In this document: piece by piece, positions 15,570 to 24,500 of the stretch | Position numbering within the stretch: position 1 is the stretch's first letter | Layout of the letters: each line of letters opens with the position of its first letter | Assembly: GCA_934255405.1 (NCBI GenBank) | Contig: CAKQNT010000001.1 | Span: forward strand, 1 to 64,000 | Length of the DNA stretch: 64,000 bases | From: an uncultured Alphaproteobacteria bacterium | Lineage (GTDB): Bacteria > Pseudomonadota > Alphaproteobacteria > RF32 > CAG-239 | Direction of reading: 5' to 3' | The notes under the pieces: generated by a model | The model's database searches: none | What the model saw: the letters and a program-made list of their open reading frames with translations, nothing else | Told to the model about the DNA's origin: nothing | Program-made: the position numbers and the translations under genes

Positions 15570-17897
15570 ATGGAATTGGACAAGACATCTGAAGCGCGCC
15601 GCAAAGCTCAGCGAAACGGAGAGGAAGACCCCGTTGTTGTAGCGCAACGCTTTTTAAATATCTACCGCCAATTGCATATTTTTAACCCCGAGAAAAAAGA
15701 AGCCTTCAACCAGATGCTGTTGGAGCTTTCTCCGCAAATCCGCGGCCTGTTCGGACAGCTGCCGGGCGGAGCAATGCTACAGGATTATGTTGATGAGCTA
15801 GCCGAAAAAAAAGGCGTTGAAAAATCAGCCGCCGCCGGCTCTTCTGCAGATATTGCCGATGATGACGTAAAACAAGCCAAAATTTTGGCCACCGCTCTGG
15901 CGGAGGCTCAGGTGCAGGCTACTGCTAAAATGCAGGAGATGGGAGCCGCCCCACTTGCCTCGACACTGAATGTTGCGCCAACTGCCGCCACAACGGCAAA
16001 ACTGGCAATGGATAAAAACTTTGCGCAAGAGTTTTCAACCATGTTGGCAAGCGCAATGCAGCAAAACTCCGTTAATCAGGAAAATGAGATAAAAAACATT
16101 ATCAATACTCTGGGGCGCACTCAGTTAGAGATAATTAAGGTTCTGCAGACCGAGAATACTGAGCACCGCGAAGAAATGAAAAAAATTTCGCAGATAATGC
16201 TGCAGGCGCAAGGACAAGCAGGCAATGACAAACCGCAAGATAAACCCACCATTGGAGCAGAAACCAAGCAGCTTATACGTATTCTGCTGGAAGGGCAAAA
16301 ACAACTAGTGGAAAGAATTACCAGAGTTGAAAATAAACCGATTGCCGAAAATGATGTTATTGCTCAAGACAAACTGGCTGAAATGATGACGCGTAGCGAA
16401 CGCAATTTCGGATTAATGATTAAGGCCTTTAACGAACGGCAAAAAAACGACACGCTGGAAATTGCCAAATTGATTAATGAATCGCAGCAGAATCTGGTGC
16501 AGATGATGGTGCAAAACAACACGCTGAATCAGAATTCCGGCAACACAACCGCAGCCAATAACAATGCCAACAATATTCAGATTAACACCACTGATTATTC
16601 AGGCGTGCTGAATAAAATTGCCGAAAGGCTCGGAAATCTGCAAGCCTCGACCATGAACGGAGCGTCGCCGGCGGCTAATATTCAGGTTTCGTTTCCAGAA
16701 CAAGCTTTGAACAAAATCATAAAAATGCAATCGCAGATTTATCAGGATATTGCCCGCCAGCAGACCAAAGAATTATCAGAAATGATAACTTTGGCACTTA
16801 AGGAATCGCAAAAGTCATCTACCCAAAGCCTTATTGCCGCACTCAAAGCTAATCCGGCGGCAATCAACTATACCGCACCGATAGCAGAGGCAGAGCCAGA
16901 CGAAACGGCACCGCACCATATTCCGCAGTTTAGTGAGGACTTTGTGCTTCCGCAAGCTGAAGATGGCGAAAATGCACAAAATGATTCGATAGATTTATTT
17001 GATGATGAACTGCCAACCACCGAAGAAAGCCCTGTAGGGGGTGATGTTGTGACCGCTGACGATGGCAGCAATATTAGTGCCGAAACAGCCGTTGATGAGG
17101 CGGAAAAGCCCAAAAAGAAGAAAAAAAAGAAAAAGAAAAAGAAAAAACCTGCTGAGGAGCCGGCGACTATTGGTGAGCTTTTAGGCTCCGATGACAACAA
17201 TGATGTTATGCCGACACTGCAGAAGGAAGCGGCAAACTCTACGGACGATATTGTGGCAGATATTATCAGTGCTCCGGAACCGCCTGCTGAGCCAGAGCCA
17301 GAGCCGGAGTCTGAACCGGAACCGGAATCGGAACCCGAGCCGGTGGAAGAAGACAAAACAGCGGAAGAAGCTCCGGCAGTTGAAACTGCGCCGACCAATA
17401 TCTGGCAAGATGATGAGCTGAATGAGCTGCAAAACGACCTTGAAGAAGCTGATAAATTTGTCAGCACCGCTGATATTGATACCGCTGATGACTGGGGATT
17501 TTCAACAACTCCGGATAAAACCGAAGAACCTCAGGCCACAGAGGCTGCGGCAGAAGATAATAACGGCGACTGGGAATGGGTCTATGAAGAAGAACCGCCC
17601 TCTGCAGGAACTGATACAACCGACAGCGCCGGTGAAGGCACCGACTGGGAATGGGAATATGTGCCCGAAGATGAGGCTCCGGACAACATATCTTTTCACC
17701 AAAATAATTTGGTGCCGCTCTCCGACAAAAGCCCCATTTGCAGCGGTGAGCTCTTCTTCCAAGAGCAGGCCTACAACCCGCTACCTTTGGTAAACGGCAG
17801 CACAGTTTCGGTTGCCGGCTATACGCCGCAGATTTTGGACTCGGCAAATGTCGATCAGGGCGCCGACCCATACCAAAATAGTGCCCTAAAAGATTAA
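15570..17897 (+). CDS. Large coiled-coil/acidic low-complexity protein, unknown function
   Basis: A 775-residue soluble protein with no signal or membrane segment. The N-terminal 85 residues look folded and helical (VVAQRFLNIYRQLHIFNPEK; QIRGLFGQLPGG). Residues 110-430 are Ala/Gln/Glu-rich and helical, likely coiled coil. After 440 it is acidic and disordered. Near 515-530 there is a run of about a dozen lysines encoded by an A-rich tract, near 570-590 Glu-Pro repeats, and near 670-705 two copies of a DWEWxY motif. It heads a rightward group ending at 20479. The abundance of charged repeats makes homology calls unreliable. It may be a cytoplasmic scaffold or a secreted substrate of the system; neither is shown. 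Confidence 0.75.
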   Translation: MELDKTSEARRKAQRNGEEDPVVVAQRFLNIYRQLHIFNPEKKEAFNQMLLELSPQIRGLFGQLPGGAMLQDYVDELAEKKGVEKSAAAGSSADIADDDVKQAKILATALAEAQVQATAKMQEMGAAPLASTLNVAPTAATTAKLAMDKNFAQEFSTMLASAMQQNSVNQENEIKNIINTLGRTQLEIIKVLQTENTEHREEMKKISQIMLQAQGQAGNDKPQDKPTIGAETKQLIRILLEGQKQLVERITRVENKPIAENDVIAQDKLAEMMTRSERNFGLMIKAFNERQKNDTLEIAKLINESQQNLVQMMVQNNTLNQNSGNTTAANNNANNIQINTTDYSGVLNKIAERLGNLQASTMNGASPAANIQVSFPEQALNKIIKMQSQIYQDIARQQTKELSEMITLALKESQKSSTQSLIAALKANPAAINYTAPIAEAEPDETAPHHIPQFSEDFVLPQAEDGENAQNDSIDLFDDELPTTEESPVGGDVVTADDGSNISAETAVDEAEKPKKKKKKKKKKKKPAEEPATIGELLGSDDNNDVMPTLQKEAANSTDDIVADIISAPEPPAEPEPEPESEPEPESEPEPVEEDKTAEEAPAVETAPTNIWQDDELNELQNDLEEADKFVSTADIDTADDWGFSTTPDKTEEPQATEAAAEDNNGDWEWVYEEEPPSAGTDTTDSAGEGTDWEWEYVPEDEAPDNISFHQNNLVPLSDKSPICSGELFFQEQAYNPLPLVNGSTVSVAGYTPQILDSANVDQGADPYQNSALKD

Positions 17898-17960
17898 AAT
17901 AATAATTTACAAAGCATCATTGCTACTCTACATTAGAATAAACGTCAGGAGTTTGAGATT

Positions 17961-18434
17961 ATGGAACAAAATAATTCTTTCAGCAGCGGCAAAGACAGCA
18001 GGGGTGATTTGTGGTATGTGGATAATTATGTACTGCTAAAAGACTATTATGATCGGACAATTTCCCGCATTGCGGCGCGTTGCGTGCGCAAAGGCAATAT
18101 TGCCATAGAGGAATATCCTTTTTATGGCTATATTCTTGATGTGTTGGAAGAAATAAGCGAAACCGGCGATTATATTGTTGAGCATCCGGATTTGCACCCC
18201 TATGTTGAAAAGAAAATTGCCGGCGGCATAAACAATCTCAAAAAGACCCTTAATGAATATAAAACCGAACTGCGCAATAACGCATCTCCGGATATGGTTA
18301 AACAAGACAAAGAGGAGCTTAATAAAATGAAAGAAGCTCTCGGTGTTGTAGATAAATCAACCGATCCGACAGCCGGCGCAGGTATGTCAATGGATGAAGT
18401 AATCAACAAATTGATGAACGAAAATCAAGCGTAA
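17961..18434 (+). CDS. Small soluble helical protein, unknown function
   Basis: A 157-residue protein with an AGGAG site upstream of ATG. No signal or membrane segment. The first half has folded character (LWYVDNYVLLKDYYDRT; EEYPFYGYILDVLEE), the second half is a charged helix. It lies between the coiled-coil protein and the secretin-like lipoprotein in one rightward group. Size, acidity and position would suit a T4SS chaperone or adaptor, but I see no motif of IcmS, IcmW or VirE1 type, so this remains a guess. Confidence 0.7.
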   Translation: MEQNNSFSSGKDSRGDLWYVDNYVLLKDYYDRTISRIAARCVRKGNIAIEEYPFYGYILDVLEEISETGDYIVEHPDLHPYVEKKIAGGINNLKKTLNEYKTELRNNASPDMVKQDKEELNKMKEALGVVDKSTDPTAGAGMSMDEVINKLMNENQA

Positions 18435-18490
18435 ACCGGTAGCAACCAGCAGGCAAACGCTGCTCCGGAAAACAAAGAGGCCAAACAATA

Positions 18491-19738
18491 ATGTTAAAAT
18501 TTTTTCAATATACCGCCGCATTGTGCGCAATTGCTATTTTGACAAACTGCGGACACCGTGCAGAAGAACCGAGCACGCCTGAAACTCCATCTTATAATAT
18601 CTCGGTTGAAAAAAGTATGTACCCGCAGATCAAAACACCCAAAGGAGCAAATCAGCTGGATTTGGAAATTCCGTTGCGCTGCTTTGTGAACTGGAACACC
18701 CAGCAGATGATCTCTACCATACCATATAACCTTAAGGCTTTTAATTTGGTGCGCAATGGCAACAATGATATTTTGCCCAAATTTGAGGTAACCGGGTTTT
18801 CGTTCGATACCATGCCGGCAGAGCGAGCTTTGCTCAAGCTCACTAAGGAGGCTGGGATTAAGCTGGTGGCCAAAGACGCGCCTTATTCCAGCATATCGGC
18901 AGAAAATCTGCGCGGTGACCTCACAGAAGTGATTAACATTATCACCGAGGCCGCCGAAGTATACTATACATACAATGCCTCCAACAAGACCCTGCGTATA
19001 AGCCGTAAAGCAAATTTCAGCCTCTATGTTCCGCAGTCACGCCCGATTTTGTTGGCAATTTTGGACGTATTGCGTGGCGCAGGTATTACAGAATTTACAG
19101 CTGACTTTGACGACTACACAATAACTTTTGACGCGGATTATGAGCTTAAAAACAAGATTGTGAACCTTATCGGTTATTTTGAAGAAAACCCGATTTTGAT
19201 TGCTTATGATGTGCGGGTATTTACCTTATATCCATACAACAACAAAGATATTGAATGGCAAAAAATGCTGCAGACTTTTGATCTTGGTTCAGTCAAGAGC
19301 TCCAAGAGCGGAGTGTTGGGACGAATCCTTACCACCTCCAATGACATTAATATCGCCAGCTTGAATGCCTTTTTGGGTACTCAAGCCCGAATTGAACCGG
19401 TGGCAGAAGGTAAATTTGTTGTGCCTAATGTTTGGTTCTCCCGTTTTGATATCGGAAAATGCGCCAACCGCTCTTCTATGGAGACAGACCTCTCGATTTT
19501 GGCAAAATCTTCTTTTGAACAAAATGACAAGATTTTTGCTAACATTACACTGGAGGCGCGCGACGGCGAAATTACCCAATTTGATATCCGCTCCAAGCTG
19601 GGAGAGAATTTTCTGATTATCGGTATTCCGAATGATATTTTTGGTGTCAACCAACCAAAATCAGAAACAATCGTCTTTATGGTGCCGCGGATTATCAAAA
19701 CTCTCAAAACCATAAAACATCTTGAAAACAATATGTAA
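18491..19738 (+). CDS. Short secretin-like lipoprotein
   Basis: A 415-residue lipoprotein (signal with lipobox LTNC near residue 20). Residues about 95-175 look like a secretin N0/STN domain (FEVTGFSFDTMPAERALLKL, then a strand-helix-strand pattern), followed by an N1-like part around 180-240. The last 180 residues carry weak echoes of the secretin core: a VPNVWFSRFD strand and a C-terminal ENFLIIGIPNDIFG ... IVFMVPRII, at the place where secretins have their 'P.lG.iP..G.lF ... l.i.ltP.i' signature. It is shorter than PilN/GspD secretins. It may form a small outer-membrane ring or act as a DotD-like partner; the window also has a full PilN secretin at 53.2 kb. Confidence 0.7.
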   Translation: MLKFFQYTAALCAIAILTNCGHRAEEPSTPETPSYNISVEKSMYPQIKTPKGANQLDLEIPLRCFVNWNTQQMISTIPYNLKAFNLVRNGNNDILPKFEVTGFSFDTMPAERALLKLTKEAGIKLVAKDAPYSSISAENLRGDLTEVINIITEAAEVYYTYNASNKTLRISRKANFSLYVPQSRPILLAILDVLRGAGITEFTADFDDYTITFDADYELKNKIVNLIGYFEENPILIAYDVRVFTLYPYNNKDIEWQKMLQTFDLGSVKSSKSGVLGRILTTSNDINIASLNAFLGTQARIEPVAEGKFVVPNVWFSRFDIGKCANRSSMETDLSILAKSSFEQNDKIFANITLEARDGEITQFDIRSKLGENFLIIGIPNDIFGVNQPKSETIVFMVPRIIKTLKTIKHLENNM

Positions 19739-19753
19739 GGATTGAGGCTCGAA

Positions 19754-20479
19754 ATGGATAACATAAATTCAGGCAACATGCCGCAAAGGCCAATGCTGAA
19801 AAAAGTAAAACGCCCAATCAATCGTATGCCACAAACTCCGCCGGCTGCCGGCTTGGAGCAGCAGCAGACGGCATATTCTAATCCGGCGCCAAAACCACAA
19901 GTAAATGCTAATCCGTTTGTGCGCCAAGAATCTGCGCCTGTGCAACAGGCTGCGCCACTGCCGGATGTCGGCGATGAGGCTTTTAATCTTGACGCCTTTT
20001 TGGACAACGATAATCTTCCCTCAACCAATGTGCAGGAACCTGTCCGCAATGATAATCCGCGTTTTTTGCAAGAGGAAGATTTGGTTTCGGATTATGGCAA
20101 CGCAGGCTCTGATTTGCCACCGTACCTGACTAAAAATATACTGATTCTTATCGGCACGGTATTGTTCTTTGTCGGAATTATTACGGCTAAAATCTTTTTT
20201 AACGATTCCAAAGTTGTCCGCAACGGCCTACAGGGAGTTGTGGTAAACGCCGAAGTTCCTAAAGGGCGCGCCCGCTGCGGAGTTGCGGAGCGGACTCAAG
20301 GCTGCGTTTTGTATATTATGAACCCTCAGCGGCAGGAGCTGAATGCCCGCGATTTTTATGATTTGGCCGCACAAATGACCGGACGCCAAAGGTTTGTAAT
20401 AGAAACCGGAAATATGCGCTATGCCAACACCAAAATCCGCCCCGGTGATATTGTCCAGTTAAATATCCCCCCGCTTTAG
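19754..20479 (+). CDS. Bitopic inner-membrane protein, DotF/TraP-like topology
   Basis: A 241-residue protein from ATG 19754 (GAGG 6 bases upstream; an in-frame TTG at 19742 is less likely). Residues 1-120 are Pro/Gln/Asn-rich and cytoplasmic, a single membrane helix lies near 125-147 (LILIGTVLFFVGIITAKIFF), and the last 90 residues form a small periplasmic domain with a Cys pair. The layout equals DotF/IcmG and TraP of type IVB systems, but I do not see clear sequence similarity. Last gene of the rightward group, directly followed by a bidirectional terminator and the convergent virB operon. Confidence 0.65.
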   Translation: MDNINSGNMPQRPMLKKVKRPINRMPQTPPAAGLEQQQTAYSNPAPKPQVNANPFVRQESAPVQQAAPLPDVGDEAFNLDAFLDNDNLPSTNVQEPVRNDNPRFLQEEDLVSDYGNAGSDLPPYLTKNILILIGTVLFFVGIITAKIFFNDSKVVRNGLQGVVVNAEVPKGRARCGVAERTQGCVLYIMNPQRQELNARDFYDLAAQMTGRQRFVIETGNMRYANTKIRPGDIVQLNIPPL

Positions 20480-20496
20480 TATAAAAATAAGCTTAT

Positions 20497-20533
20497 AAAA
20501 AAGTCCTGCAACTTCGGCAGGACTTTTGTTTTT
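20497..20533. terminator. Bidirectional terminator between convergent operons
   Basis: Stem AAAAGTCCTGC/GCAGGACTTTT with loop AACTTCG, flanked by an A-run and TTTTGTTTTT. Confidence 0.9.
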
Positions 20534-21500
20534 AGGTAATTTCGGTAACGGCGCGGATATTGCCGTCTCGATTAATTTGAACAACGCGCAGCTTTTGGTG
20601 CATTTCTTCGATAGTCTTTTTGCGGTCGATAGTCGGATAGGTGTGCAAGATACGATCCGTAAAAGCCTCATACGCAGCCTCGGAATTCTCGGCGTGGATG
20701 GTGGCCAAACAGTTATCGTGACCGGAACCCATAAGCTCCCAAATTGCACCGGCGTTTCCGGTAGAAATCTCACCGCCGATAATGGCATCGGGGGTAAAGC
20801 GCACTACCAAATCGATGATTTTGGCATAGGTCAAAGCGTTGGTCTGCTCCGTACGGGAGAGCACCAAATGCACCCGATTGGGGTGAGGAACAATCAGCTC
20901 TCTGGTATCTTCGATTGTCAAAATACGTTTGTGAATATCCAGAATCTTAAGCAAGTTGTTTAGGAATGTTGTCTTGCCGGTTGCAGTGGCGCCGGAAACC
21001 AGAATATGGTCGCCGCGCTTAATACTAAGAAGCAAACGCTCGTAGGGGTCTTCCGGCTCTTTGATATCCTTAAGCGGATTAATCTTGTGCAGATGCCCAC
21101 CTTGAGTAAGCCCATAGTCACCTAAACCGAAAGAAACATCATCAGAATGAACACGAATGGTAAGAGCTATGCCGCCGGTAAGATCATCGTTATCATACAT
21201 GACATTGCGACCGCAAATTGCCGAAAAACGATGCTCTCCGGGGATAGCAGCATAAACCACCGGATTGCCTTGCACCGGATCAAACGGCAATTCATAGGTA
21301 TTGGCTACAATATAGAGTAAATCCGTCAGATATTCTTTAGTGAGTTTTTCATCTTTGTACATAACCCACGGATATGCCCTTTTGCCCCGCAAGCGCAACC
21401 ATATCTGACCAGAGCGGTTAATGGCAACCTCCTCTATGTTGTCTTGATTGTACCAATAAGACAATGGGCGTAAAATAGATTCTAAAACCGTAAAGCTCAT
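20532..21500 (-). CDS. virB11: VirB11-family hexameric ATPase of the T4SS
   Basis: A 322-residue cytoplasmic ATPase, close to the usual VirB11 length. The N-terminal domain has the family line EEVAINRSGQIWLR. Walker A is GATATGKTT at residues 170-178 (an Ala where most have Gly-Ser), followed by the Asp box TIEDTREL, a Walker B-like region DAIIGGEI near 240 and the His box LATIHAEN near 265. The start has GGAG 6 bases upstream. It is the last gene of the long leftward operon, 10 bases after the VirB10-like gene, and would work with VirB4 at the inner-membrane gate. DotB is the type IVB counterpart; the short length and N-terminal motif favour VirB11. Confidence 0.9.
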   Translation of the reverse strand: MSFTVLESILRPLSYWYNQDNIEEVAINRSGQIWLRLRGKRAYPWVMYKDEKLTKEYLTDLLYIVANTYELPFDPVQGNPVVYAAIPGEHRFSAICGRNVMYDNDDLTGGIALTIRVHSDDVSFGLGDYGLTQGGHLHKINPLKDIKEPEDPYERLLLSIKRGDHILVSGATATGKTTFLNNLLKILDIHKRILTIEDTRELIVPHPNRVHLVLSRTEQTNALTYAKIIDLVVRFTPDAIIGGEISTGNAGAIWELMGSGHDNCLATIHAENSEAAYEAFTDRILHTYPTIDRKKTIEEMHQKLRVVQINRDGNIRAVTEIT

Positions 21501-21510
21501 ATCTTGCTCC

Positions 21511-24500
21511 CTAGAATAAAGCCGGAACGCTGTTGCTGTTAGAACTCTCTCCCGACGGAGATTGGCGAGTTGCCGCGGCGTTTCCGGTGCCAGAAACCGA
21601 TGGAGGCGGAGGAGGCGCTACATAATTCTGCTGGGTCGAAGATTTTTTCTTGGACTTGGGAGCATCAAGCAACGGGCTTGCCTTGGCGCTCTCAACATCT
21701 TCATCCATGCTGGCATCATACAGAACATCACCGCCGCTGGTAGAAACGCTCTTGGTGGTTGACTCGTGTTTCTTCTTCTCCTGCTCAGCAATCTTTTCAC
21801 CATCATCAATAAGAATTTGCGGTTTTTCAAGCTGAATCGAAGAATCCTGATCGTTCTCCCAGGTGCGTAGCCACAAGTCTGTATTAGGATAAACAATAAT
21901 TCTGGTGCCGGCCGGAATATAAGTCATTGGCTTGATATTGGACTTATCCTGCAAAATCTCGTCAAAAATATTGTTCATCTCATTAATAAAGTTTTGACGG
22001 GCATCGTTAGCAGCCTGCTGACGCGGAGATTCACCATCGGAAGATTCATTGCTGTTGGGCGACATAAAGTAGGCTGTCGCACTGGTCAAGCTGGAGGTTA
22101 AAATCGGCAGAGTATATTTTTTGAACAATTGCTGATCAACATATCCCAATGCGCCGGCACGACCTTGAGCATCTGCAGTTAAGCCTTGGAAGACAAACAG
22201 CGAGCCATCTGGACGGATTAGGCGTTCCCAAGAAATTTGAACACGGGCGGATTCAGAGGTAGCCTCGGCAGAAGCTGTAACACTACCAAGAGTTCCTATA
22301 AGTCGGCTGCCGGCCGGAATAATAACATTTCGGCCTTCTTCGGCGTATACATTGCGCTCGACATAAGCAGTAATCGGCGCCGGATTGTTGGAATCAATAG
22401 CGCGGGCAATAACCGCCGGAATCGGTTTATCTGAGAGAATCATTTCGCTCATGTTAACCCGCCAGGACGAGATAATCTTGCCGATACCCTGCTCCGACCA
22501 GTCTTTTTGCATTCCGTCAAAAGCCTCGCGACGGGAGCCGTTGCTGATTTTGCCGACAGAAATATTCTTACGCCGCTGTTGCATTGCGGCATCAAGCGCA
22601 GCCTGACGCGCCGGATCATATCTTTCGCCGGGGCCATAACCACCACCGGGGCCCAAGTTACCTGGGGAACCTGCTCCGGTACCATAAGCTCCACCATCAC
22701 CAAATGTTCCGGGGGGAACAAAAATGCCACCGGTATCGGTCTTTTTGGTTTCTTCAACGCCGACTAAGCTACCGTCATCATCGATTATCAAGCCATCGGG
22801 CATTAGATAACCGACAACTTCGCCATCATTGTTAATCACGCTTTTATCTTCCTGAATATCACCGAGATATTCGCCATCAGGAGTCAGAGCAACACCCAAC
22901 GATTTGCGGTGTTGTTTGCTCTCCAGCAGCTTAAGCGCGGGTGAAACATCTTCAGACGGAGCGGATGTGCCGGGACGAGAAACTTTTTCATACCAATTGC
23001 GTCCGATACCGCCAATAATATTGCCGTTGCCGTCAAGGAGATTGCCGTTTTCATCAAGCTGACCGATTACCTTGCCATTGGCATCAGCGACCGAGCCATC
23101 ATCTTTGGCCAAACCGACAACATTACCATCTTTATCATAAACTGCGTGATTAGAACCGCGGGTTGCCAATTTTTCAGGATCAAGAGCTTTGCCGTCTTTA
23201 TCAGTCAGATTTCCGTTCTCATCCAAATAACCGATAAACCCGCCATCTTTATCAAACAACATTTGCTTTTTGGAGTGAGAAGATATTTTGCTATAGTATT
23301 GCAACGGATAAGCTGTAGCAATCGCCTCATTGCCGCTATTACGGATTTCGCCGGCGTTGGACAATGTTCCGACCTGATTGCCCAAATTATCCAACACTTT
23401 ACCATCAAACGAAAGTTCGCCAAGCACTAAATGAGATTTGTCTCGGATAAGATAATCTCTGGCACCGCGGCCGATTACATTTTCATTTTTATCAACCAAA
23501 AAGCCGCGATCAATCCGTCCCAAATTTTGATTGGTGAAGTTGGTAACATCTCCGTTGCGCCCAATGTAGCCAAGAACCCGATTATCTGGTCCGTAGATAT
23601 AAAAATCATAAAGAGCATAGCCGATTTTTTGCTTATCAGCAATAACGTTGCCTTCAAAATTCACTTCGCCAACAACTTTATTCTGCTCATCAACAACAGA
23701 ACCATCGGACAAAACACGCCCGATATAACGGTTATCAAAATTGAACGCAGCCAAATACTTAAACATATTGCCCAATGGCAGACCGGAATTGGAGTTTACA
23801 TTGCCGTTTGGCTGTTGGTAGGCGACCAGTTGATTTTTGTCGTTTACTATTGTGCCGTCTAAAACCGCGCGGCCGATAATTTTGCCATTAAAATCCATAG
23901 CCGAGGTATAAGAAATGGCGGCACCGATTAGAGCTTTGTCGGAATTTAGCAACTGGCGGTTGGCATTGAGGCAACCGATATCGGCATTATCAGCACTAAA
24001 TACATGTCCGTTAGAAGACGAATAGCCAATAATATTGCCGGAAAAATCAATAACCGGCATGGTTCCGACTATATACCCCAAATATGCGCCGCTGTCACTG
24101 ATAACATGCCTATTGGCCAAAACTTTGCCAATATAGGTACCACGATAATTTTGAATGTCGCCGCGCGGAGTCAGAACGCCACTGATCTTGCATTCATCAT
24201 CCAACATTGCGCCATATTCTTGGAGACGCCCTGAAATCAGGCCGTTATTGTCTATAACCAAACCATTGCTGACAATCCGTCCGATTTTTGCGCCGGAGGC
24301 ATTGTTTATATTGCCCAGCGCATCGGCATAACCCAAGAAACGACCGGTAAAATCAACCGCTATTTTCTCGCTATATCCATGTCCGGTTACCGGATAATAA
24401 TTGACGCTATCAACGCGGTCAGTTTCAACCGCAGAGCCATCAGGCAGCAATTTAGACACTACACTCAAAGAAGAATCGATAATCAAATTCTCGGCGCTCA

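Noticed and set aside
16868..17467. Long minus-strand frame rich in Ser and Phe
   Set aside because: It is the antisense of the acidic and poly-lysine part of the 15570-17897 gene; no ribosome site and biased composition.
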